Translations under genes and position numbers: made by a program
Shown here: one piece after another, positions 1-8,500 of the stretch
Layout of the letters: every line of letters starts with the position of its first letter
How positions within the stretch are numbered: position 1 is the first letter of the stretch
Notes under the pieces: generated by a model
The model's database searches: none
The model's input: only the letters and a program-made list of their open reading frames with translations
What the model was told of the DNA's origin: nothing
Origin: Halalkalicoccus paucihalophilus
GTDB taxonomy: Archaea; Halobacteriota; Halobacteria; Halobacteriales; Halalkalicoccaceae
Direction of reading: 5' to 3'
Assembly: GCF_001593955.1 (NCBI RefSeq)
Contig: NZ_LTAZ01000023.1
Coordinates: 1 to 39,175, forward strand
Length of the DNA: 39,175 nucleotides

Positions 1-127
1 ACTTTTGATTAACTCACAAGTCAACAGTGGAAGTAGCGGGGTCGCCGCTGTCTCTAAAGTGTAACCACTCTCTGCTGAAATCCTCAGAGGATAAGAGAGT
101 AGTATCAACATTGGTTGACTATTCAAG
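1..127. repeat. Terminal redundancy, left copy (circular junction)
   Basis: These 127 bases are identical to 39049-39175. An exact end-to-end repeat of this length is the usual mark of a circular molecule linearised by a k-mer assembler, so the replicon is about 39,048 bp and this stretch should be counted once. It lies in the spacer before the zinc-ribbon gene at 151. Confidence 0.93.
19..120. other. Nested inverted repeats before the zinc-ribbon gene
   Basis: Arms AGTCAAC (19-25) and GTTGACT (114-120) enclose smaller dyads: AGCGG/CCGCT (35-39/45-49), ACTCTC/GAGAGT (67-72/95-100) and TCCTC/GAGGA around one A (81-85/87-91). AGTGG/CCACT (26-30/65-69) could form instead of the ACTCTC stem. It could be a folded RNA or a regulatory or origin-like site. 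A related stretch, ACTTTTGATT followed by TCACAAGT, is at 1-21 and again at 31231-31253. No function is assigned. Confidence 0.4.
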
Positions 128-150
128 TACAACCGAGCCGTAAATTGATT

Positions 151-654
151 ATGACCGTCGATACCGAGGTTGACCCGGATCAAACCTGCCCCAAGTGTGG
201 GACAGACGACATACTACCGCGCAACCCAAATGATAGTTCAACCACAGGTGTCTTAGGGAACCTTCAATTCCTTGGGCTATCAAGGAAGACGACAATCGGC
301 CATCAATATCTGCACGTAGAATATTATTGTCCGGACTGTGATCATGAATTCTTTCCCCGTTCTGATCAGGATCAAGCGGATACGAAGAATGCAGTATCAT
401 CAGCCCCTGTCAGACCTTCCGATCGCGTCGTCGTTTTATCTCCTTCCGGAGAACGCGAACTAGGTGTTGAAGGTATTGACGCACACATACAAATAGAACT
501 CCCGAATGGTGAACACTGGTTCGATAATCAGGTTATCCTTGATGCACCAGTTGACAGTGATCGTTCTTTGGTGGTGTACGATACCAAAGGTTATCCAATT
601 GGATTAGTATGGGCCAGCTCGGAAGTAGTGAGTATCATGACTCCATTCCCCTAA
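151..654 (+). CDS. Zinc-ribbon hypothetical protein
   Basis: 167 aa; ATG at 151 is preferred over an in-frame TTG at 115. Two CxxC pairs, C13/C16 (CPKC) and C60/C63 (CPDC), make a split zinc ribbon, with a hydrophobic GNLQFLGL stretch between them. The second half is predicted beta-rich (repeated short hydrophobic strands such as RVVVLSP and SLVVYDT) and has no cysteines. Such ribbons usually bind nucleic acid or stabilise small proteins; the role here is unknown. The gene stands alone, facing away from the RHH/coiled-coil gene that ends at 38951 across the circular junction, and nested inverted repeats lie just upstream. No family is recognised beyond the metal-binding pattern. Confidence 0.65.
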   Translation: MTVDTEVDPDQTCPKCGTDDILPRNPNDSSTTGVLGNLQFLGLSRKTTIGHQYLHVEYYCPDCDHEFFPRSDQDQADTKNAVSSAPVRPSDRVVVLSPSGERELGVEGIDAHIQIELPNGEHWFDNQVILDAPVDSDRSLVVYDTKGYPIGLVWASSEVVSIMTPFP

Positions 655-752
655 CTAAGTGAAATTAAATGTTCAAATGCGATATGTGATGAGGCATTAT
701 ATACTTTCACAGGTCTACGGGAGCGTATACCCTACGGAACCCCCGACGAGTG

Positions 753-949
753 GATGTTCAAGGACTGGAAACTGATTACGAGTGCGCTTGGCGACGCGAA
801 ACACGCGGAGTGTACTGCTATGAATGCGACACAGCGACTCGATACTTGAGGACATCGCGTATTACTGGGGTCTTGACGAGTGCGAAAACGAAAGGGTTCT
901 GGTCAGCCTGTACGGAAGCCTTCCTTTCGGACACCCACTGATACCTTAA
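753..949 (+). pseudogene. Possible frameshifted small gene
   Basis: A TATA-like element (about 696-703) precedes a short reading frame from 753 containing a CYEC pair. Its sense is lost after about 840, while a second frame (824-949), starting right after a stop, carries a protein-like run (EDIAYYWGLDE, then RVLVSLYGSLPFGH). The two pieces read together as one roughly 65-aa protein split by a frameshift. It may be a decayed gene, a sequencing error, or chance. Nothing else is seen between 655 and 1067. Confidence 0.25.
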
Positions 950-1067
950 TTCAGTGTTCTGTGTGGGAGTGATAACGCGAGAAGCTGCTAAGAGCGCGGA
1001 GCTAGATTCATCTGTATATATATGAGATTACATCCGACTCTGTCGAGGGAACTTTCGCGACAAGCTA

Positions 1068-1445
1068 TTATACATCTTCAACGGGGGTACTGGGGTGAAC
1101 TCCCGTCAGATCCTCTACCCGCGACCAATCGCCTCGGTCGGGATCAATGTTGAATCGGTCAAGGATGGCCTCTCGTAGGGTGTTCGGGTCGTAGTGGTTA
1201 TGTGATCCATGATCTCGGCACCGCTGGATAATGAATCTAATCGCAGTATCACTCACATCATCGATTGTTGTCCAGTCCCCTTCGCCGAAGGCCATATCGT
1301 TCATATCCCCACGACATCGCTCCGTGGCTTCGATAACAGCGACTTCCACGTTTTTTCCAGCATAGTCCGATCCTAGTGCTACCCGCCCACGGTCATCAGC
1401 TCTCAGAGTATCGATTTTCTCTACTTCGATAGTCACTTGTGCCAT
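1068..1445 (-). CDS. AbrB-like small regulator with C-terminal extension
   Basis: 125 aa starting MAQVTIEV. Residues about 1-40 have the swapped-hairpin AbrB pattern (VTIEVEKI, then DDRGRVALGSDY and a VEVAVIE strand). The remaining 85 residues are acidic and carry Cys and His but no recognised motif. The ATG at 1445 is preferred over an upstream in-frame start because TTTATATT lies on the minus strand at 1468-1475, centred 27 nt upstream, fitting a leaderless transcript. A near-palindrome GGGGTATATATCCCC sits at 1450-1464 between the TATA box and the start and could be an autoregulatory operator. AbrB-type proteins are DNA-binding regulators or antitoxins; no toxin partner is seen. Confidence 0.6.
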   Translation of the reverse strand: MAQVTIEVEKIDTLRADDRGRVALGSDYAGKNVEVAVIEATERCRGDMNDMAFGEGDWTTIDDVSDTAIRFIIQRCRDHGSHNHYDPNTLREAILDRFNIDPDRGDWSRVEDLTGVHPSTPVEDV

Positions 1446-1467
1446 ACAGGGGTATATATCCCCAATC

Positions 1468-1475
1468 AATATAAA
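1468..1475 (-). promoter_or_regulatory. TATA box for the AbrB-like gene
   Basis: TTTATATT on the minus strand is centred 27 nt before the ATG at 1445, the usual haloarchaeal spacing for a leaderless mRNA. Confidence 0.55.
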
Positions 1476-1555
1476 TCTAGGGTAATATTGTGGGATAGAT
1501 ATGGGATGATGTCCCCAAATGTATGGCAGGATTATTCAGAGTTATCTTCAGAGAT

Positions 1556-2017
1556 CTATGGGAGAACTCCCCAAGTAAGAAGAAAACTAATGGACAGGCC
1601 GATGAGTGTTAGCAAGGCACCATACCCTTGACCAACGTTCCGAGAGATTAACGCCTTCATTTGTGGCTCTGAGTAAGCATTTTCACCGTATCGGCTGATT
1701 GATTGATCCAAGACAGATCCTACTCCCATTACTGCATACCCGAAGATGGTGGCTGCACCAGCCAACGTTAGAACCGATCCACGGATATTCCACGAAAAGC
1801 GAGGGCAAAACAAAAACAGCAGGAGAAATAAAAACACCCACGCTCGCTCACGAATCTTTTTATAATACTCGTCAGTCACTTGATTAAGACGCTTCTCATG
1901 GATTTCTTCTCTATCCGGTTCACCTTCCTCTCCTTCACTGTACAGTACTTCACCTGAGCTAACTCTTTTTACTGATGTCGTCTTTCGAACGACTTGACCA
2001 ATTATCCTCCGAAGCAT
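1556..2017 (-). CDS. Integral membrane protein, unknown function
   Basis: 153 aa. The first 55 residues are charged and hydrophilic (basic start, then a Glu-rich stretch) and should lie in the cytoplasm. Three hydrophobic segments follow at about 60-72 (WVFLFLLLFLFCP), 80-100 and 130-150. ATG at 2017 is the first Met of the frame. The gene is AT-richer than the plasmid core and points toward the AbrB-like gene. Four-to-five-Leu runs and lack of conserved polar residues in the membrane segments give no hint of transport activity. No family recognised. Confidence 0.6.
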   Translation of the reverse strand: MLRRIIGQVVRKTTSVKRVSSGEVLYSEGEEGEPDREEIHEKRLNQVTDEYYKKIRERAWVFLFLLLFLFCPRFSWNIRGSVLTLAGAATIFGYAVMGVGSVLDQSISRYGENAYSEPQMKALISRNVGQGYGALLTLIGLSISFLLTWGVLP

Positions 2018-2074
2018 AGATAATATAAGAACACTTGATGGAGTGTCTATTTAATCACCATGTTGGTGTTTTCC

Positions 2075-2145
2075 TCTTCTAGAATATATATTACACATAC
2101 TACACGATATATAATTTTAATTTATATTTCGAGATATAATTCAGC
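2075..2145. other. AT-rich tract, possible unwinding element
   Basis: About 70 nt of nearly pure A/T with repeated ATATAT runs lie inside the gene-free stretch 2018-2519. Together with the inverted repeat at 2422-2472 and the DNA-binding candidate at 2520 this is one plausible replication-origin neighbourhood. It could equally be a bidirectional promoter region. No iteron series is seen. Confidence 0.3.
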
Positions 2146-2421
2146 AACGAGTCGTGATTAGATAGGAGTCCCCTCCGTCACATCGACGTTGGAGTGTTTT
2201 CGATTGTAGGCGGCCTAGAATAATTCGGATCAGAAGATGACAATGAAGATTGTCCAAGAAATCCGGAATCTATCATTGAACCTAACTAGAACCACCTGCA
2301 GCAAGAGCTTCAGTCAGCCAAGCGTCAGACAAATGGTTCGCAATTGTCACTGGGCTTTAAGACGACCGCCTGTGAGATGATACGCAAAGCTACGGAAAAC
2401 AACCGAAAGGGCGGCACCGCG

Positions 2422-2472
2422 CCGACCCCGACAAGGAACAAGGCCTGAACACCTGTTCTTTGTCGGGGTTGG
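2422..2472. repeat. 19-bp inverted repeat upstream of coiled-coil/wHTH gene
   Basis: Arms CCGACCCCGACAAGGAACA (2422-2440) and TGTTCTTTGTCGGGGTTGG (2454-2472) pair with two mismatches around a 13-nt loop. It ends 47 nt before the ATG at 2520, so it is an operator, origin or leader-hairpin candidate for that gene. Confidence 0.7.
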
Positions 2473-2519
2473 TGCTTATAGTTTGCCCCTCGGAGAGCCG
2501 TGGCTTTGCTCAGCCAACC

Positions 2520-3185
2520 ATGACCGCAACAGCCGACGCTACGGACAGGAGCACCGTTGAAGCACTCGCTCAGACCGTTGAAGAGCTTCAAGAAACTGTG
2601 AACGAACAAGCCGAACGCATTGAGCAGCAGGCAGAGAAAATCGAACGATTAGAAACGGAAGTTGAAGTCCAAGCATCGAATATCGGTGGCTGTCACTCGC
2701 GCGTCTCAGATTTGACTGAGCGGGTTGACGATCTCGAAGACAACCAATCGCAACCCGATCCAACGGGCACGACAGCGGGTGACGGTGGAGGAACAGATGC
2801 CCAAAACGATCAAACGCCGCTCGAGCGAATTTGTGGACTCCCCGAACACATTGTCGATCGCGAGCTCACAGCCAACCAGAAGCGCGCACGATTCATCGCA
2901 AAGGACGTTCGTGACTACGCCGAGAAGGTACCTGCTGGACTCTTCATGGATAGTCAAACGATTACGAAAGTGATCGCCGCCGCAGAAAGCAAGAAGCCAC
3001 ACACGCAAACCGTGGCACGTGTCATGGACTTTCTCGACGACCTCGGGAAAGACGACATCAAGGTGAAGAAACGCCAGGGGAAGAAGTTCGTTGTCGTCGA
3101 TCCGGAAGCAGCTAAGAGATATCACAGTCGTTGTGATCGGGGGAACGATGAAACCCCTGGCGAGAGAGTGATCGGAACGGTCTAA
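2520..3185 (+). CDS. Coiled-coil protein with C-terminal winged-helix domain
   Basis: 221 aa. Residues about 10-75 form a heptad coiled coil (ERIEQQAEKIERLETEVEV), followed by a flexible Gly/Asp/Thr linker (75-100) and a C-terminal domain from about 105 to 205. That domain has helix-turn-helix spacing (DSQTITKVIAAAE, then VARVMDFLDDLG) and a basic beta wing (IKVKKRQGKKFVVVD), as in winged-helix DNA-binding proteins. Proteins of this layout recur on haloarchaeal replicons, from general knowledge. The start at 2520 is chosen because it follows the inverted repeat, which an earlier in-frame start would place in the coding region. The plasmid has no recognisable Rep, so replication or partition is a reasonable but unproven role. 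Confidence 0.7.
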   Translation: MTATADATDRSTVEALAQTVEELQETVNEQAERIEQQAEKIERLETEVEVQASNIGGCHSRVSDLTERVDDLEDNQSQPDPTGTTAGDGGGTDAQNDQTPLERICGLPEHIVDRELTANQKRARFIAKDVRDYAEKVPAGLFMDSQTITKVIAAAESKKPHTQTVARVMDFLDDLGKDDIKVKKRQGKKFVVVDPEAAKRYHSRCDRGNDETPGERVIGTV

Positions 3186-3620
3186 CCACTCACCGACGAG
3201 AATAGTCCGCGAGAGCGAACCACGTAAGCAAGGGTTGGTCTAGTAACAACGCCGAACAAACCTAGTATAGTACAGTAGTAGTGTAGGTAGTAAAAACGAT
3301 TCTAGCTGTTCTGGCTTCGCGAGGATATCACACCACGGTGTGATTAGAGACAGAAGTTTTGTCTATTGCTCTCTTTCTTATTCTTCATCAATTCAGTCAT
3401 CTGCTAACCCGCCATATAGTCCAGATGGATCGGGCGCATGTTCAGGCATGTCTGGACCGCTCTGATGCTGCACCGCTTCCACGACCGCTGCTACAATCGC
3501 GCACGTCAGGGCTGCAGGCGACTTTCGAACTACGACCATAATTTGATTACTTTCACACTGCTAGCCTGATGTACTTCCGGCTCGAGGACCAACCAAGGCT
3601 ACAGTAATCACCACCCAGAT
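3186..3620. other. Gene-free spacer with a perfect 18-bp palindrome
   Basis: No convincing gene is seen. 3327-3344 is ATCACACC-AC-GGTGTGAT, an 8-bp perfect dyad around AC and a good operator candidate. An AGTA-rich run lies at about 3262-3293. The right part leads into the kwaA promoter; no strong TATA box is visible before 3621. Confidence 0.45.
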
Positions 3621-4256
3621 ATGAGTCAGAGGCTCTCCGAATCCGAGCAAGTATTCCGTTCTCCGGTTAGATTAATCTTATTTATTAGCTCTTATGTTCC
3701 TTTATTTTTTATAATCTCTCTTAGATTGGGAGATGTTAAACCGTTATTAATAAAAGGTCTCTACATTCGCCATTTTCAATTTGAGCTTGTCTTCTCGTAT
3801 GTTTCCACAGTCATTGCATCTTTTTGTATTATAATATCTCTTATACTATACTGGGTGATGAGGACTCAATCACAAAGTGGCGTTATAGAAAAGACAGTAG
3901 AAAGCTATCAGGAAAAGAATGAGTTGTTATCTATGTATCTTTTGTCATATGTGTTCGTATTTGCTGGCTTAACGTTCTCAAATACGATTGATATTGTTAT
4001 ATTTGCTGTATTCTTCATAATGCTTGGGATATTGCAGATACGGTCAGAAATTCTCCATATTAACCCAATGCTAGGTATCAGAGGATATCATGCATACAAT
4101 ATAACTAATAACGGTCGAACAATACTGGTGATTTCAAATGGTCGAATCGAAGAGAAAATAAAGTTTCCAGAGAATAGTTCTGAATCGAGCACAAAACCAT
4201 CACACACAAAGATTGAATTGGTTCCACTTGGTGGCACTACGTACCTTGCCCCATAA
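3621..4256 (+). CDS. kwaA: Kiwa membrane protein KwaA
   Basis: 211 aa with four membrane segments at about 17-37, 52-80, 103-120 and 121-140, and a soluble C-terminal tail of about 60 residues. The size, four-helix topology and position 2 nt before a kwaB-like gene match KwaA, the membrane sensor of the two-gene Kiwa anti-phage system. In the bacterial system KwaA senses phage action at the membrane and works with the DNA-binding KwaB. Both genes are clearly AT-richer than the flanking genes (runs such as TTATTTATTAGC), pointing to recent acquisition. KwaA sequence is poorly conserved, so the call leans on its partner. Confidence 0.75.
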   Translation: MSQRLSESEQVFRSPVRLILFISSYVPLFFIISLRLGDVKPLLIKGLYIRHFQFELVFSYVSTVIASFCIIISLILYWVMRTQSQSGVIEKTVESYQEKNELLSMYLLSYVFVFAGLTFSNTIDIVIFAVFFIMLGILQIRSEILHINPMLGIRGYHAYNITNNGRTILVISNGRIEEKIKFPENSSESSTKPSHTKIELVPLGGTTYLAP

Positions 4257-4258
4257 CC

Positions 4259-5236
4259 ATGTCATCAGGTACTGAATCAATTGAAACCCTACGAGATGCA
4301 CGCGGTTTCGCAGATTCTAGTGTTGATATAGAACTGCTATTAGTACGGAAACAAGAAAACACTCCTGATGTTGGTAAACTTCGGATCGGGGCTGACATTC
4401 AAGATAAAATTGCTGAAATCACTATAGAATCTTTAAACACCCATATTAGTAAACTTGAGGATGGAACGGTACAGGCGCGTCCTCTAGACATCGGTAACAC
4501 AGTAGGAGACGAATCAGTAATCGAATGCGAGCAAATTTCAAATCTTCCTGACACAGAACTGTTCCGTCTACTGGATTCCCGTAGCGATCATGGTTGGACT
4601 AGCTATAGTGAAGACCCTAAACCAGACTTTCAGTTTGTCCGGATCAGCGAGCCGGATGGAAAGGTCTTGGTAGGTTTGAAAACGTACACAGATGTAACTG
4701 TTGTAGATACTAGTAAAAGGTTGATCCTAACGAATAAGAATAACGCGACCGAATATAGAAGAGTACGAGATAACCTACTGATCTTCGAGCCAAGATTTAG
4801 CGCGTTCTGCTATGATGGTTGGATTTTTATTGTTAAACCGAAGCCCTTCGAGAAAGTTTTTGAGATGCGGGAGGAGTACGAACGCTGTGGTCAAGAAGTG
4901 ATTGATTCTCTAGAGAAAGCTGGCATTACATTTGCTAACCCCGATAAGACAACGAGTTGGTTGATGAGTCAGATCAACATGATGAGGGCAATGTATGAAA
5001 TTTACGAAAATGATATTCATACAAGAATCACACCGGATATGGTAGAATCATCAATTAAAAAATATAAAATCACGGACCGATATTCTATTGAATACTCTCG
5101 AAATGGTGAACAAATTGAGCTGAGTATCGGCAAGTATGAAGACCGGTGGCGGCTCTTAAAATTGCTGGGTGGGAAATTTGCTGAGGACGATATCATGAAT
5201 TCTCAATGGGAAATTGATGCCGGACGGAGACTGTGA
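4259..5236 (+). CDS. kwaB: Kiwa protein KwaB (DUF4868 family)
   Basis: 325 aa. The second half shows the DUF4868 pattern: a strand-rich middle (RLILTNKNN; LLIFEPRFSAFCYDGWIFIV), then KPFEKVFEMREEYER and a long helical part, ending with LLKLLGGKFAED and a terminal EIDAGRRL. This matches KwaB, the DNA-binding effector of Kiwa. Length agrees with the family's usual 300-odd residues. It starts 2 nt after kwaA, so the pair is co-transcribed. KwaB is reported to act on phage DNA together with membrane-bound KwaA. Base composition is AT-rich like kwaA. Recognition is by reading the family pattern, not by search. Confidence 0.82.
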   Translation: MSSGTESIETLRDARGFADSSVDIELLLVRKQENTPDVGKLRIGADIQDKIAEITIESLNTHISKLEDGTVQARPLDIGNTVGDESVIECEQISNLPDTELFRLLDSRSDHGWTSYSEDPKPDFQFVRISEPDGKVLVGLKTYTDVTVVDTSKRLILTNKNNATEYRRVRDNLLIFEPRFSAFCYDGWIFIVKPKPFEKVFEMREEYERCGQEVIDSLEKAGITFANPDKTTSWLMSQINMMRAMYEIYENDIHTRITPDMVESSIKKYKITDRYSIEYSRNGEQIELSIGKYEDRWRLLKLLGGKFAEDDIMNSQWEIDAGRRL

Positions 5237-5355
5237 GATTATGAGTTACTCTAAAATGCTTGCTTGTTTTGATTATTCTGCCTTGTCGATCTCGAAGTAA
5301 ATCTACTACAGAATCCATGACAATCCATCAATAATTCAGACATAGTCTAATAAAA

Positions 5356-5365
5356 GACTATATAC
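5356..5365 (+). promoter_or_regulatory. TATA box for the restriction-helicase operon
   Basis: GACTATATAC centred about 33 nt before the ATG at 5395 would give a transcript with a leader of only a few bases. It is the only strong TATA-like element between kwaB and the operon. Confidence 0.5.
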
Positions 5366-5394
5366 TCTGGTTGAAAGCATCTCAAACAGTACTA

Positions 5395-5586
5395 ATGGCT
5401 CGCAAGCAAGTCGGGCGAAATACCGGGAACTCCGGCCGCGTCAATCTTTCCGGATCCGAACTTACTGGCCTCGATCTCGACATTGGTGACACAATCGAGA
5501 TCGATGTCGCTGAGACCAAAGAGATCGCCCACGCACTGATCAACAGCAAAGAGTCCGATCAGTTCCTTATCGTCACTCCAGTTTGA
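5395..5586 (+). CDS. AbrB-like small protein, first gene of restriction operon
   Basis: 63 aa. The pattern GRVNLSGSELTGLDLDIGDTIEIDV is that of an AbrB/SpoVT swapped-hairpin DNA-binding domain, followed by a short helix and a C-terminal strand (FLIVTPV). ATG at 5395 is chosen over an in-frame TTG at 5371 because of the TATA spacing. It ends 4 nt before the 1409-aa nuclease-methyltransferase gene, so the three genes form one operon. It most likely autoregulates the operon, like controller proteins of restriction systems; that role is inferred from position only. Confidence 0.65.
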   Translation: MARKQVGRNTGNSGRVNLSGSELTGLDLDIGDTIEIDVAETKEIAHALINSKESDQFLIVTPV

Positions 5587-5590
5587 CTAC

Positions 5591-8500
5591 ATGCAGACGG
5601 AACTTACCTACCGCACGAATCGAGATTTGTTTTCCAACTACTATCTGGACGAGCACCTTCCCGAAACCGAAGAATGGGACGAGATTAGCGAGGACGAGCT
5701 CCGCGAGGCATACGAGGAAATCAACGAACTATGGAATCGTGAGAAGGGTACAGCACCCAAGCGCAACGAATCCCAGCTCGAAGAGAAGTTCATCCGGCCG
5801 ATGTTCCGGAAGCTGGGTATTCCATTCGAGGTCGAAGAGAGTACCAGCCGAACCCAGCGTCGGCCGGACTACGGCTTCTTCGAATCAGAGAAAGCGGCCC
5901 GTGGCGCATTCGAACGCCGCGAAGAGGGTGGCGACTTCTACAAGGACACCGTCGCCGTTGCAGACGCGAAACGCTGGGGACGCCCGCTGGACACGCGCGG
6001 GAGTGGCGAACACAAGCGTGACTTCGAGAATCCCAGCTACCAGATCCACGTCTACCTTCAGGAGACGTCTGCCCGCTGGGCAATTCTGACTGACGGACAG
6101 AAATGGCGACTCTACTACGGCCCCACGAGCCACCGGCTGGACTCCTATTACGAGATCGATCTTCCGACCGTCTTAGAGAAGGGCGACCTCGAGGACTTCA
6201 AATACTTTTACCTGTTTTTCCGCCATGAAGCGTTTCTCGAGGACGCAAGCGGGGATAGCTTCCTCGATGACGTCTACGGGGAAAGTAACGTCTTCGCACA
6301 GGAGTTAGGCGAGGATCTCCAAGACAACATCTACGATGCGATCAAGGTCCTCTCCGAAGGATTTCTCCAGTATCCTGAGAACAACCTCGACGAGGGCGAT
6401 CTCGACCGGATACACGATAGCTCGCTTATCTACCTGTATCGGCTTATCTTTGTCCTGTATGCCGAGAGTGAAGGACGTGACCTGCTCAATACGGACAACG
6501 ACATCTACAAGCAGTCATACAGCCTGAACTCGCTCAAACAGGAGATCGCTGAGGAGCTTGATAGCGCGGATCCGAAGTATCGAAACTGGCAGGATAACCT
6601 CTGGTCCCGATTGGGGGAGCTGTTCAAGCTTATCGATCAGGGTAGTCAGTCTCGTGGTATTCCTGAGGAAGACCTCTACATTCCTGCGTACAACGGCGGG
6701 CTGTTCCGTACAAACCCGGACGCGACTGACAGCCAAGAAGCGCTCTTTCTTGCTAATCACGAGGTCGGTGATGCGTATCTCGCCCGCGTGATCGAACTGC
6801 TCACTCGCAGCCAGAGCGAGGGTGGAAAGATATTCGTCGACTACTCGTCACTCGACGTACGTCACTTGGGGAGCATCTACGAGGGGCTTCTCGAGTATCA
6901 ACTCAACGTAGCCGACGAGCCATTGACGCTTGACGATGGGGAGTACGTAATTCCCGATGAAGGCGATGAGATCCTTGTGGAAGTAGGGGAGGTCTATCTT
7001 ACAACAGGCTCTGGTGAGCGGAAAGCGACTGGGTCCTATTACACACCAGAATACGTCGTCGAGTATATCGTCGATAATACGCTTGGACCATTGGTTGGCG
7101 ACATTCGTGAGGACCTCGTTGGGCAGAGTGCGCGTGGTGACGAACGAGGATTTGCCGATAAGTTCGCCGACCGTGTATTCGATCTGAAGGTTCTCGACCC
7201 AGCGATGGGGAGTGGACACTTCCTTACGAACGCTGTCGACTACCTGGCCCGCGAAATTATCGACGCTCAAGAGAAGCAGGCCGCACAGCAGGGAGTCGAG
7301 ACGGTCGACGAGGAACGGGACATCAACTGGGCCCGCCGACAGGTCGCCCAGCGGTGTATCTACGGCGTGGACCTGAACCCTCTCGCGACAGAACTCGCGA
7401 AAGTATCATTGTGGCTACGTACACTCGCAGCCGAGCAGCCGCTCGCATTCCTCGACCACCACCTCAAGACCGGCAACTCGCTGGTGGGGAGTGACATCGA
7501 GGACGTACTGGATAACGGCGACGGCGGCGCGAGGACCGACGACGGGCAGCTCACACTGGAGCAGTCATTCGCACACACGCGTCAGCAGGCACTCGAACAC
7601 GTGATGGACCGGTTCCAGGACTTGCTGGCCATCGACAACGAGACGCTCGCAGACGCCAAGGAGATGGAGGACGTGTACGACGAGGTGCGCGAGGACCCCC
7701 TCTACCGGCACCTACTTGCGATGGCGAACGTCCACACCGCCGCGGAGTTCGGCCTCGACGTGCCCAGTGACGCGGACAAGCGCATGGCTGAGGCCCTCCG
7801 GAGCGACTCGTGGGACGACATCGAAGGGCAGGACTGGTATCGTTCTGCACAGGCGATGGCCAAGGATCAGAACTTCTTCCACTGGGAACTTGAGTTCCCG
7901 ATTGCGTTCTACGAGCAGGACGGAGCACGGAAAAAAGACGGTGGCTTCGATGCGGTGATTGGGAATCCCCCTTACATACGGATTCAAGAATTACAGGGAC
8001 GCAACCCTAAACAGGCGGAGTATCTTCTGAATGAGTATGAGTCGGCTGTAAAGAGTTTTGACATTTATGTGAGTTTCACAGAGAAAGGGCATACACTACT
8101 ACGCGAGGGGGGTCTGCTTGGCTACATTGAACCTCACAAATTTTTCCAGAGTGATTTTGGAGAAGGGCTTCGTGGATATATTGCTAACGATCAAGCATTA
8201 AGAGAGGTACTTTCGTTTGGCCGTCATCAAGTTTTCGAGGGAGTTTCCGTTTACACCTGCGTCCTGATTCTACAGCGTGGTGGATGTGAAGAGTTCAGAT
8301 ATTCCAAGATTGATCCAGAGATATTGATTCAGGGCGAAGAATGGTCGACCCATAGTATGGATGCGACCTACACCGAAGAACCGTGGGTCTTCCAGTCACC
8401 AGAAACACTACAGGTCCTTGAGTCTATTGAGAATGCCGGTCCACCGCTCGAAGAGATCACATCTAAAATTTATCAAGGTGTTGTGACGAGCGCTGATGAC

